Positions 51,132-59,274 of a DNA stretch of 64,000 bases are shown here, in pieces. The notes beneath the pieces were generated by a model. The model was not told the DNA's origin, searched no databases, and saw nothing but the letters and a program-made list of their open reading frames with translations. Where the stretch lies: contig NZ_WACP01000018.1 of the NCBI RefSeq assembly GCF_008973665.1, positions 62,001-126,000 on the forward strand. The letters run 5' to 3'. This DNA comes from Paenibacillus tengchongensis (GTDB taxonomy: Bacteria; Bacillota; Bacilli; Paenibacillales; Paenibacillaceae). The position numbers were made by a program, and so were the translations under genes. Position 1 is the first letter of the stretch, and each line of letters begins with the position of its first letter.

Positions 51132-51554
51132 TTAACGATCCTGCCAGAGCATACTGTGAATTCTCCACATTGCCCCGTCATAAGTCAGTAGAACCAGATT
51201 GATGCCCCGCTTAATGATATCCAGATCTTCTTTGCTTCTTTTTGCCTCATATTCACTATAGACCTGTGCAATGTGGCCAAACACGCTAATTTCATAGTTT
51301 AATCCGTATTCGTAAAAATCATTGGCAAGCAGAAAACTCTTCAGCCCATGGATGTATGAATCCACATTTAGCGGTTTGGACACCGGCTCTTTCTCGGCAT
51401 TAAATTTCACAGGATTTAAAATTGAATTTCCCGATAGAAATAACGACCGGAATGTATCCCAATCTCTTTCCTCCCCTTTTCTTCCCGAAATGATGGCATA
51501 GAACTCATCTATCGTTTCCTGTATATTGCTGTGATCCTGTTGAGCCGACATCAT
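51132..51554 (-). CDS. NTF2/SnoaL-like small protein
   Basis: A 140-residue soluble protein: NIQETIDEFYAIISGRKGEE then RDWDTFRSLFLSGNSI at the N-terminus, and VFGHIAQVYSEYEAKRSKED, then GINLVLLTYDGAMWRIHSML at the C-terminus. The helix-helix-beta cone pattern and the final WRI.S..W fit the SnoaL/DUF4440 fold. Function unknown. Confidence 0.7.
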   Translation of the reverse strand: MMSAQQDHSNIQETIDEFYAIISGRKGEERDWDTFRSLFLSGNSILNPVKFNAEKEPVSKPLNVDSYIHGLKSFLLANDFYEYGLNYEISVFGHIAQVYSEYEAKRSKEDLDIIKRGINLVLLTYDGAMWRIHSMLWQDR

Positions 51555-51558
51555 AGTC

Positions 51559-52039
51559 TCATCCTTTCACATTACCGCTGGCGGTTATTGGATTAGTAAA
51601 AGTATCTGGAAGCAGCTTCTGCAACCGGACGAGGATCGCTGCCGCCTGCTCACGCACCAGAACCTGCTTCGGCTCGAAGCGGCCGCCGCTGCCGTTCATA
51701 ACTTCGTGTTCATGTACCGCCTGTATCGCCCGGCGGCTCGCCTCCGGCAAGCCGGATACATCGGCGAGCCCGATACGCCCGGGACTGCAGAAAGCCTGCG
51801 GCCGCCTTTACCGCATCGCCGCCCGAGATGCGTCCTCCGGCAAGCGTGCCGCCGGGACCTCCACCTGAATCGTCGCCCGCCCCATCCAGTGCCTGCTGCA
51901 TATCCGCAGTGAACAACTCGGTTGACTTGGTTACAGCAACCGGCTCCGCCATAGCCCTGCCTCTTAACGTTACCAGCAGTATACATAATGCTATAAGTGC
52001 AGCCTGTCTGATCTTCCGGTGGATTTGTACTGCTCTCAT
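51559..52039 (-). pseudogene. Secreted SLH-domain protein, frameshifted
   Basis: ATG 52039 (GGAGGGG upstream) gives a signal peptide (MRAVQIHRKIRQAALIALCI, ... GRAMA) and then a Gly/Asp-rich stretch ending GGDAVKAAAGFLQ. At about 51786 the frame breaks. The next frame gives LADVSGLPEASRRAIQAVHE, HEVMNGSGGRFEPKQVLVRE and QAAAILVRLQKLLPDTFTNP, a typical S-layer homology repeat. Joined, it would be a small wall-attached protein with one or two SLH units. In the present form no secreted SLH product would be made. Confidence 0.7.
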
Positions 52040-52130
52040 ATCGACTCCCCTCCAGTGCATTGCTAGTCTTATAGGCTTAGACGCAGCATACTGGAATTTT
52101 GTTCCTGGTAAATGCGGCGGTATACCAAAA

Positions 52131-52178
52131 AAACAGAGATACACCAGCGTCTGCAATGAACGCCGGATATCTCTGTTT
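52131..52178 (-). terminator. Terminator after the SDR-ThuA operon
   Basis: AAACAGAGATA/TATCTCTGTTT plus inner GCGT/ACGC form a long stem. The minus-strand tail is TTTTTTTGG, a strong U-tract. Confidence 0.85.
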
Positions 52179-52223
52179 AGAGAATGATAGAGTAACTGCG
52201 GAATTTCAATAAATCCCATGTTG

Positions 52224-52856
52224 CTATAACCTTTCTGCCGCCCACTTCGCTGCGTTCACGATCCAGCGCCCGTAGGCTTCCCGTTCGAAGGAGGGCCGAT
52301 GATGCCCGGGCATCAGAAATACGACGCGGCCCAGCCCGTAATTCCGTACCCACGCTGCCGGCCACTCCTGCCCCTCATGTTCGTACGTCAATAGAACAGT
52401 AATCTCCGCCAGCGGGTCCAGCTCAAACCGGTACGGCTCCTCGTCCATCGTAAAGGCCTCCAGCCCCTCCGTTAACGGGTGGCCGGAATCAGCAAGCTGA
52501 AAGGGAAGCGTTGTGTACGGCGGGTGTCCGGTAAACTTAGCCCCGATCAGCTGGCACAGCTCCGGACTGGCCTGCAAGGAAATCCCGTTATGGATCACCA
52601 GCAGTCCTCCGCCGCCGGCCACGAATTGCAGAAGACCGGCCGTCTCTTCCGCCGCCGGCGCCTGGTTCCAGCTGTCTGTATAAGAAATGCAGAGTTCATA
52701 TGGCTCTAGCGTCTCCCGGCGCAGCAGCCCGGTACCTTCTGCTGAAGTTACCTCAGCGGTATCTTTCAGGATTTCAAGGAGACGATCCTCTATAGCTCCC
52801 AGCGGATGATATGGAGCCTCTGTATAAGTTCCGATAAGCAGAGTTCGGATTGCCAT
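52224..52856 (-). CDS. ThuA-like glutamine-amidotransferase-fold protein
   Basis: A 210-residue protein. The start is ATG 52856 (MAIRTLLIGTYTEAPYHPLG) behind GGGAGG. ThuA signatures: GGGGLLVIHNGISLQASPEL, LIGAKFTGHPPYTTLPFQLA, PLTEGLEAFTMDEEPYRFEL and AWVRNYGLGRVVFLMPGHHR. ThuA-type proteins occur in sugar catabolism (trehalose or keto-sugars), but the reaction is unclear. It lies 62 bases after the SDR gene and shares its terminator. Confidence 0.85.
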   Translation of the reverse strand: MAIRTLLIGTYTEAPYHPLGAIEDRLLEILKDTAEVTSAEGTGLLRRETLEPYELCISYTDSWNQAPAAEETAGLLQFVAGGGGLLVIHNGISLQASPELCQLIGAKFTGHPPYTTLPFQLADSGHPLTEGLEAFTMDEEPYRFELDPLAEITVLLTYEHEGQEWPAAWVRNYGLGRVVFLMPGHHRPSFEREAYGRWIVNAAKWAAERL

Positions 52857-52918
52857 TACTTCAACCTCCCTAATAGATTCATTGTTCAATCCTGGTGCAT
52901 AAGGGCGGCGGTTCCCTC

Positions 52919-53644
52919 TTACCAGGGAAGCGTGTTGCCTTCATAATCAATGAGCGTAAATCCCTCACCGGTATAGCCGGGGTCCAGCCGCTTGTCCACC
53001 AGCGCAAGAATATGTCCGGCGGATTCATCCGGCGTCAGCTTCCCTTCCGTATCCAGCTTGCCCTGCATGTAAGTCTGCACATGGCCGGGATGAAGGACCA
53101 TCACCTTGCCGCCCTGCGGCGCAATCTGGTTATGGATCAAATGCGACTGCATATTCAGGGCCGCCTTAGACATGCAATAGGCGTACCAGCCTGTCCGCCA
53201 GCAGCTCCCGATACTGCCGGCTTCGGAGGATATATTAACAATCAGCTTGCTGCCGCTCCGCAGGATAGGCCCAATCAGCCCGTTCGACATCCGCAGCGCC
53301 CCCAGCGCATTGACGCGGAACACCTTGTCCAGCTCTTCGTAATCCAGCTCATCCTCAATCGTAGCCTGCATATCCCCCAGGATAGCCCCGTTGTTGATCA
53401 GGATATCCAGCCGGTCCGTGACGGCCGCCACCGATTTCAGCGCCTGACTCACGCTGTCACCATCGCCGATATCAAGCGGAACCCGGCGCAGCCGTCCCCC
53501 GCTGTTCTCCTCCAGACGTTCAAGCTCGTCTCCGGCTGCGGCATACTGCCCGGCAAACACATCATAACCCCGTTCCAGTAACCCTTTAACCAAACTGAAA
53601 CCGACTCCCCGGTCGGCACCCGTTACGAACGCCCATCGCTTCAA
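52919..53644 (-). CDS. Short-chain dehydrogenase/reductase
   Basis: A 241-residue Rossmann enzyme. The cofactor motif TGxxxGxG is in WAFVTGADRGVGFSLVKGLL, with NNGA at ILINNGAILGDMQATIEDE. The catalytic Ser is in LIVNISSEAGSIGSCWRT and Tyr-x-x-x-Lys in WYAYCMSKAALNMQSHLIHN. The residue after the first beta-strand does not show the basic pair for NADP clearly. Substrate unknown. First gene of the SDR-ThuA pair. Confidence 0.92.
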   Translation of the reverse strand: MKRWAFVTGADRGVGFSLVKGLLERGYDVFAGQYAAAGDELERLEENSGGRLRRVPLDIGDGDSVSQALKSVAAVTDRLDILINNGAILGDMQATIEDELDYEELDKVFRVNALGALRMSNGLIGPILRSGSKLIVNISSEAGSIGSCWRTGWYAYCMSKAALNMQSHLIHNQIAPQGGKVMVLHPGHVQTYMQGKLDTEGKLTPDESAGHILALVDKRLDPGYTGEGFTLIDYEGNTLPW

Positions 53645-53810
53645 TATCTTCTCCTCCTGTTCATCTGGCTGGGAAGTTCAAGATGATCCATTTCCGCACG
53701 CCTCCCAGCTCAACTGTTGTCTACCTTATTGTAGAGCAACGCAACAGAGGCAGAAATGATTGGATGGCCGTATTTTATGGAATAATGTCATATTTGCCTA
53801 TAGCATTAAA

Positions 53811-54764
53811 CTACTGTTTGGAGGTAAACCACTTTAACACCCGCAAAGCGCGAAGGGTATTCCAACGGCTTTCCCCGCCTGACGGGTCCTCCATATGGAA
53901 AGGAATAGGGTCAGGCCGCGGACTGTCCAGCGGCCAGCGTCCGTCAGCGCCCTGTTTTGCAAGGAGCAAGTTGGCAGCCTCGGTCATCCTATCATCGGGC
54001 TCCGTACCGGATTCGCGGAAATACTCCAGTCCGCGCAGGATATCATAGTGATAAGACGGCGGGAAAAACAAACCTGTAAAGCGGGGATCTATCACTTCGC
54101 CAGACGAACGCGAGCGGAATAGTCCCCGATCCAGCAAGTATTCTTCTCCACGCTTGCGGGCATCGGTCACTGCAGCATCTGCGCCAAACGCCTTCTCATG
54201 CTCCAACAGACCCTCCAGTACGCAGACCGTACTATGAAAAGAGGAGCGTGTGCTTGGAGGCGCTTCGCAATTCCATCCTCCGTCCGAAAGCTGCCCGTCC
54301 AGAAGAAACTGGACCAGCCGGTCACTTCTCTCTCCGAAATAAGCGCCGGCCGCCAGTATTCTTCCATTAATGCAAGCCTCGACTTCCCCCTCAAAAAAAG
54401 GTCTGTGCTCATGATACTCCCAAATTAGCCGGTCCCGCACCCGAGCAATGGCTGCGCTGGCCTCCGCACATGTTGGATGAAGGCCCAAATCCTTTAACAA
54501 AACCAATGCGAATAACGTATTCTGCAGCGGCCAAGCGTCCGCATCCGCCCACCAATGGCCTTCCCCTGATTGCATGGAAAGGATCCGGGTCCCCCATCCC
54601 TCTGCCGAAACCCGGGAACGGACCTCTGATACCCTATCTTCCGGCTCATGCAGCAAGTCGCGCATCACCTGCCAGCGGACCGAAGGGTCGGAATCCAATA
54701 ACCATTCGATTAACGAACCTTTAAGCCTATCCTGCGTCCAACCGCGTTTCCTGGAATCGCCCAT
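53811..54764 (-). CDS. Squalene-cyclase/prenyltransferase-like repeat protein
   Basis: A 317-residue soluble alpha-barrel type protein. Repeats with the QW flavour: QSGEGHWWADADAWPLQNTL, LLDGQLSDGGWNCEAPPSTR, LLAKQGADGRWPLDSPRP. There is no DxDD acid motif of a full cyclase, and the length is half that of squalene-hopene cyclase, so enzymatic cyclisation is unlikely. It sits between the SDR operon and the NRPS operon, but a terminator separates it from the latter. Confidence 0.7.
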   Translation of the reverse strand: MGDSRKRGWTQDRLKGSLIEWLLDSDPSVRWQVMRDLLHEPEDRVSEVRSRVSAEGWGTRILSMQSGEGHWWADADAWPLQNTLFALVLLKDLGLHPTCAEASAAIARVRDRLIWEYHEHRPFFEGEVEACINGRILAAGAYFGERSDRLVQFLLDGQLSDGGWNCEAPPSTRSSFHSTVCVLEGLLEHEKAFGADAAVTDARKRGEEYLLDRGLFRSRSSGEVIDPRFTGLFFPPSYHYDILRGLEYFRESGTEPDDRMTEAANLLLAKQGADGRWPLDSPRPDPIPFHMEDPSGGESRWNTLRALRVLKWFTSKQ

Positions 54765-54855
54765 GAGATGTCCTCCAATCGATTAAATTACCTCTTTATC
54801 TCTTCGATCCAGGATTTGAGATATCCTTTTTATATTCCTGCGTACAGTAAAAAGA

Positions 54856-54873
54856 CGCATTCACTTGAATGCG
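54856..54873 (-). terminator. Terminator of the NRPS/diaminopropionate operon
   Basis: CGCATTCA/TGAATGCG, 8-bp stem with a 2-base turn, followed on the minus strand by TCTTTTTAC. It ends the operon after sbnB. Confidence 0.8.
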
Positions 54874-54913
54874 CCAGTCTTAAATACTCTTCAAAGACTC
54901 TTTGCCATTTATA

Positions 54914-55882
54914 CTACTCAGCCAACTCGGTTCCGACACCGTTTTCCAGCGCTTTCAGGTAATAGTATTTTGAGGTCGCCACATCAAAGATCGCCATGCC
55001 CATCGGGTTAAAGAGAATTGGCTTATCGGCCGGGAAGGACTTCATTTGATCTTCGCACACAATTTCGGTAATGGACTTTGTGTCGCTTTTTTGCAGACCC
55101 CGCTGCAGGTGCATTAATTCAATATCAGTGTTCTCGCGGCAAACTTCCTCCCAGTCATCCACGATGATCGATTGAGTGTAATCCAATATTTCCGGTTTAA
55201 AATCACGCAATGAAACGTTCAGGAGCAGCGAACGTTCTTTCGGCTTCTGATCAATATATCCGTTCGGAGACACGGTACAGGTTATAAATACATCCGCCTT
55301 CCCGTACGCTTCTTCCCAGCTTTCTGTAACTTCCACACGATTCTTAATGGCCTCCGGGATAAGATCCATCTTAACCCCTGCGATATCGTATAACAGGACT
55401 TTGGAAATACGGTCTCCCAAAATATCCATTACCATTTGCAGATGCAGCTGCCCAATGGGTCCAAAACCGATAATACCCACAGTCACGTCTTCCAGCGGGT
55501 AAATCTCTTCGTATTTTTTGATGATCAAACCGGTAACGGATGCGGTGCGTATTCCACTTATTAAAGCGGTATTTAAGACCGCCAGCGGCTTACCTGTATC
55601 CGCATCATTCAAGACGGTCACGGAATGAGCACGTTGAATCCCCTTCTGAATGTTTTTCGGGAAGCTGGAAATCCATTTGATTCCCGCCATGTTGACATCT
55701 CCACCTACGAAAGCAGGCATCGCAATGATCCGGTTGCCGGGATCACGGTAACGCAAGTACGGCTTGATGGGCTGGGCAATATCATGCTGATGCAAAATGG
55801 TGACGGCTTCTCGGATCGCCTCAATCGTCTGTTCCCACTTAATGCCTATTTTTTTGATGTCATCCGTGTTCAAATATCTCAC
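54914..55882 (-). CDS. sbnB: 2,3-diaminopropionate biosynthesis protein SbnB
   Basis: A 322-residue ornithine-cyclodeaminase-family dehydrogenase. SbnB oxidatively splits N-(1-amino-1-carboxyl-2-ethyl)-glutamate (made by SbnA) into L-2,3-diaminopropionate and 2-oxoglutarate, with NAD. Signatures: MRYLNTDDIKKIGIKWEQTI, AGIKWISSFPKNIQKGIQRA, the Rossmann loop VTVGIIGFGPIGQLHLQMVM, then NTALISGIRTASVTGL and ADVFITCTVSPNGYIDQKPK. It lies 37 bases after sbnA and before the operon terminator. Confidence 0.93.
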   Translation of the reverse strand: MRYLNTDDIKKIGIKWEQTIEAIREAVTILHQHDIAQPIKPYLRYRDPGNRIIAMPAFVGGDVNMAGIKWISSFPKNIQKGIQRAHSVTVLNDADTGKPLAVLNTALISGIRTASVTGLIIKKYEEIYPLEDVTVGIIGFGPIGQLHLQMVMDILGDRISKVLLYDIAGVKMDLIPEAIKNRVEVTESWEEAYGKADVFITCTVSPNGYIDQKPKERSLLLNVSLRDFKPEILDYTQSIIVDDWEEVCRENTDIELMHLQRGLQKSDTKSITEIVCEDQMKSFPADKPILFNPMGMAIFDVATSKYYYLKALENGVGTELAE

Positions 55883-55919
55883 ATTATACCCTCCATTATT
55901 GGGTTAGATATGTATCTGT

Positions 55920-56879
55920 TTAAATCAAGACATGCTGTTCCCGCAGCATATTGACCCATTCGCGGTTGTACACGGTGTTCACATAGGGTGTTCCGTTGTC
56001 TGCGCAAATGAACAAGACGCTAGGCTTTTTGGTAAACGTTCTGCCTTTAAAATAGTTTTGAATCGCAGCGTATACGCTGCCGGTAGAGCCGCCTACGAAC
56101 AACGACTGTTGTTCCAGCATCTGATGACACCCGTCGATGGCATCCGTTTCCGAAATGTGCATCACTTCATCGATTTGCGCCTCTTGCAGATTCGGCGGCA
56201 CAATACTGGCACCTATCCCCGGAATAAACCGTTTGCGGGGCTTGTCTCCGAAAATTACTGACCCTTCAGTATCCACTGCCACAACCTTGATATTTGGATA
56301 TTTTTCTTTGAGCCGCCTGGACACGCCAGCGATCGTACCGCAAGAGCTGACTCCAAGGAACACGTAGTCCAGTTGATCGAAGCTTCTGGCGATCTCATCT
56401 CCAAGACCATAATAATGTCCGCTCACGGCATCCGGGTTGCCATACTGGTTGGTCCAAAACGCCTCCGGCGTGATCTTCAGCATTTCTTGCACGCGCTGCA
56501 GCCTTGTGAGAAGGAACCCGTTCGTCTCATCACGTTCCGTCACCTTTTCCACACGGTCTGTCAAGGATAGCAGTACATTTTCATAGATAGAGTTAATATT
56601 CGGGTCAATAACCGGGATGAACTTGATGCCCAGCCGCTTACACAAGGTACCGAGTGCGATCGCAAAATTTCCTGAAGAAGATTCAATTACGGTAGAATGC
56701 TCATGAATCTCGCCACGCTTGATTGACGATTCCAGAATGTAGAACGCCGGTCTTACCTTTACGCTGCCCGACAAATTTTGATATTCCAGCTTGGTAAAAA
56801 GATTGACCTGATCATGTGCCAATGACACTAATGGAGTATTTCCAATCAGATGCTTCAAAGAATAAAGTTTATCAAGCAT
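55920..56879 (-). CDS. sbnA: 2,3-diaminopropionate biosynthesis protein SbnA
   Basis: A 319-residue PLP enzyme of the cysteine-synthase fold. SbnA joins O-phospho-L-serine and L-glutamate to give the SbnB substrate. PLP Lys: YQNLSGSVKVRPAFYILESS. Substrate loop: TVIESSSGNFAIALGTLCKR. Phosphate site: FLGVSSCGTIAGVSRRLKEK. The C-terminal region reads FVGGSTGSVYAAIQNYFKGR. The start is ATG 56879. It is paired with SbnB, giving confidence in the Dap call over a plain cysteine synthase. Confidence 0.93.
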   Translation of the reverse strand: MLDKLYSLKHLIGNTPLVSLAHDQVNLFTKLEYQNLSGSVKVRPAFYILESSIKRGEIHEHSTVIESSSGNFAIALGTLCKRLGIKFIPVIDPNINSIYENVLLSLTDRVEKVTERDETNGFLLTRLQRVQEMLKITPEAFWTNQYGNPDAVSGHYYGLGDEIARSFDQLDYVFLGVSSCGTIAGVSRRLKEKYPNIKVVAVDTEGSVIFGDKPRKRFIPGIGASIVPPNLQEAQIDEVMHISETDAIDGCHQMLEQQSLFVGGSTGSVYAAIQNYFKGRTFTKKPSVLFICADNGTPYVNTVYNREWVNMLREQHVLI

Positions 56880-56934
56880 TCGATTTCCCTTCTTTCACGG
56901 TCTACGTTCTCAAAGTGCTTGCGTTCCGGTACTA

Positions 56935-59247
56935 TTAAAATTCGAATGTCTTACTCACGATCGTCGACTGGTCGTAAAACATCTCTGGCATGAATATCTC
57001 CGGTCTCGGCATAAAGGATTGCTCCGGAATAACCGGCAAGTCGTCTTTCACATCAGACACGATCACCTTGATCTTGTTCGTTGAATTACTTGTCACTTCG
57101 AGCGCCAGGGGACTGTCCGAGGTGAGATAATACTCGATATTCCAAGGCAGCGTATAGTTGGTACGTCTGAATGAAGTACCGTTAAACGCGATTTGCTCGA
57201 CGCTCGGATCAGGGATTTGGAACAGGAATTTACTGCCCTGTCGCTTTGAAGTCACCATCAGACTAATCTTACGCTTCCCGTCCATTCCCTCTTGCGCCTC
57301 CTGCAATTGAACATCCGGAGCGGGCAGAGGTGCGGCAGGCGCCGTATCGGTCAACACCTTCATGTGAGGCAGACCAATCGGCAAGGCCTGGTCTACCGTT
57401 TGCTTTTGCGGATTTGGCAGGAATTGTTCAAGGTATTTGTCCGTATGGTCGCTCCAACTCACCCAGACCGATTGATTAGTGTCTGTATTCAGGTAATATG
57501 AGATGTTGTTGCCTACCGGTCGTTCGCTGCTCGGGTGCGCCGTGAAGGCGGAGATGATCAGCAAGACGGCGGTGGTCAGTGCAGCAGTACTGGGCAGCCA
57601 CCATTTGCCGCTATCCACGCAGACGGACAACTGCGGCAAAAGCAACTGTAGTCCCAGCACGACCAGTACCATCGCGTAAACATTGATCATGACGGGCATG
57701 AAAATATAGATCAAGCTGAGTATCGAAGTCAGGAAAAAGACGACCGGCAGCATTGTGACGAGCAGTGAGACCGGCTGTTTGATTGCGGCCTCCGGATCAT
57801 TCCTGTTCAGGGCGAACCCAAAGGCAATTACACTGATCAAGAGCGGCCACGTAAACATATAGCTCCCTCCCGGAAAAAACACAGAGGCTGTCAGCATCAG
57901 CAAAGTCCAAAGGAGCAGGCCGCTGCCGAGCATGTTGAGCAAGCCTAGCCGCTTCTGAAAGTGGTTCATCAGCAAGACGGTGATGGCCAAAGTCAAGGTA
58001 ACGAACGCGATCTCATAGAGAATCTGGTCGTACATTCCGCCTGCAGGGGCATACATATTGCCGGCCCACAGTGCCTCAACCGCCTTCCACAGACCAAACA
58101 CGACAACCAGCGTGACAATGATAACCAGCAGTTGGACAAGCAAGCCGATGCTGATTTTTTTCATAGACAGACAGCTTTTCCCTAATCCGAATAAAAGCAC
58201 GGCGACAAATAGAAGGGCAACCATGGCGGCGATCGGCACGACCCAGGATTGCGGGTAGTGTACTAACAGGCCGAACATGTTGAAGTACGATGCATCCGGA
58301 GCTTTCGTATTCGTCAAGTCAGCGTTGCCGAGCTGTTCAACCAATTTCAATGCGTTTTCGCCATGGTGCTGGAGCGTAGCCAGATTAACATTCTCAACGT
58401 TGTCCATAACCGTGTGGTAAGCCGGCCAGTTGCCGCCGAACGCAAAGTTCATTCCGGAGAATTGCTTTTCGTTCGAAACGGTAAGGTCGGTGTCGTTCGG
58501 CAGGCGGCGATACAAGTCACCCATGAAAGAGTTACTGACCGGATGTGTTCCCGATTGGGCAAACTGCTCGATCAGCCAGCCGTTTTGTTCGCTTGTCTGG
58601 AACATCAGCGAAGCCCCGCTGGAACCACGCGCTTCAAAATTTAGGACAACACCGACATCTTGAGCCCAAGGGTGCTGGTTCCAGAACACCTGCGCCCCGA
58701 GGCTGCCAAGCTCTTCCCCGTCTGTGAATAGAAAAATGACGTCATTTTTCTGCGGCGGGCCATTTATAAGCGCACGAAGTGTTTCCAGTTCGGTTGCAAC
58801 ACCGACTCCATCATCGCTGGCTCCAGGACCGGTTGCCACTGAATCGTAGTGAGCCATCAGAAGAATCGCTTTGCTGCTATCCGTTCCCTTCAGCCGCGCC
58901 ACCACATTGGTGACTGACGCGGCACTGGGAAAGTTATAGCCGGCATAAGCAATGCCTGAATCTGTTTCCGGAGTAAGGCCCATGCTTTTCAGTTGGTCGA
59001 TCAGGTACTGGCGAACGCGGGTGTTTTCTGCCGACCCGGTCGGATGCGGTCTTTGGGCAATATCCTCAATCGTTTTGAATGCACGTTCTGCCGAGAAATC
59101 AGTGGCCGGAGCGTCGACCGGTTTGGGGCTTGGAGGCGTTGCTTGCCAAAGCGTTAGTCCTACTATCAGCAGCAGGACGATCAAAATGCCGAACCCGCGT
59201 ACCCGGTACCCACGTGTGGGCTGTATACGAATATCAAGTTTACTCAC
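56935..59247 (-). CDS. Membrane-anchored M28 zinc peptidase
   Basis: A 770-residue protein: an N-terminal helix (GFGILIVLLLIVGLTLWQA), then an outside-facing M28 domain, then about eight membrane helices from residue 330 to 580, then a C-terminal beta domain. Zinc ligands: AILLMAHYDSVATGPGASDD, FTDGEELGSLGAQVFW, VVLNFEARGSSGASLMF and the final His in GNWPAYHTVMDNVENVNLAT. The start is GTG 59247. Within an NRPS operon it may trim a pro-peptide or acyl-amino cap at export, or give self-protection; both are inferences. It is 27 bases after the methyltransferase gene. Confidence 0.85.
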   Translation of the reverse strand: MSKLDIRIQPTRGYRVRGFGILIVLLLIVGLTLWQATPPSPKPVDAPATDFSAERAFKTIEDIAQRPHPTGSAENTRVRQYLIDQLKSMGLTPETDSGIAYAGYNFPSAASVTNVVARLKGTDSSKAILLMAHYDSVATGPGASDDGVGVATELETLRALINGPPQKNDVIFLFTDGEELGSLGAQVFWNQHPWAQDVGVVLNFEARGSSGASLMFQTSEQNGWLIEQFAQSGTHPVSNSFMGDLYRRLPNDTDLTVSNEKQFSGMNFAFGGNWPAYHTVMDNVENVNLATLQHHGENALKLVEQLGNADLTNTKAPDASYFNMFGLLVHYPQSWVVPIAAMVALLFVAVLLFGLGKSCLSMKKISIGLLVQLLVIIVTLVVVFGLWKAVEALWAGNMYAPAGGMYDQILYEIAFVTLTLAITVLLMNHFQKRLGLLNMLGSGLLLWTLLMLTASVFFPGGSYMFTWPLLISVIAFGFALNRNDPEAAIKQPVSLLVTMLPVVFFLTSILSLIYIFMPVMINVYAMVLVVLGLQLLLPQLSVCVDSGKWWLPSTAALTTAVLLIISAFTAHPSSERPVGNNISYYLNTDTNQSVWVSWSDHTDKYLEQFLPNPQKQTVDQALPIGLPHMKVLTDTAPAAPLPAPDVQLQEAQEGMDGKRKISLMVTSKRQGSKFLFQIPDPSVEQIAFNGTSFRRTNYTLPWNIEYYLTSDSPLALEVTSNSTNKIKVIVSDVKDDLPVIPEQSFMPRPEIFMPEMFYDQSTIVSKTFEF

Positions 59248-59274
59248 AACGAATTTTCTTCCTTTCAGGTTTAC

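Noticed and set aside
53811..54764. True squalene-hopene cyclase in the NRPS cluster
   Set aside because: Half length, no DxDD motif, and separated from the NRPS operon by a terminator.
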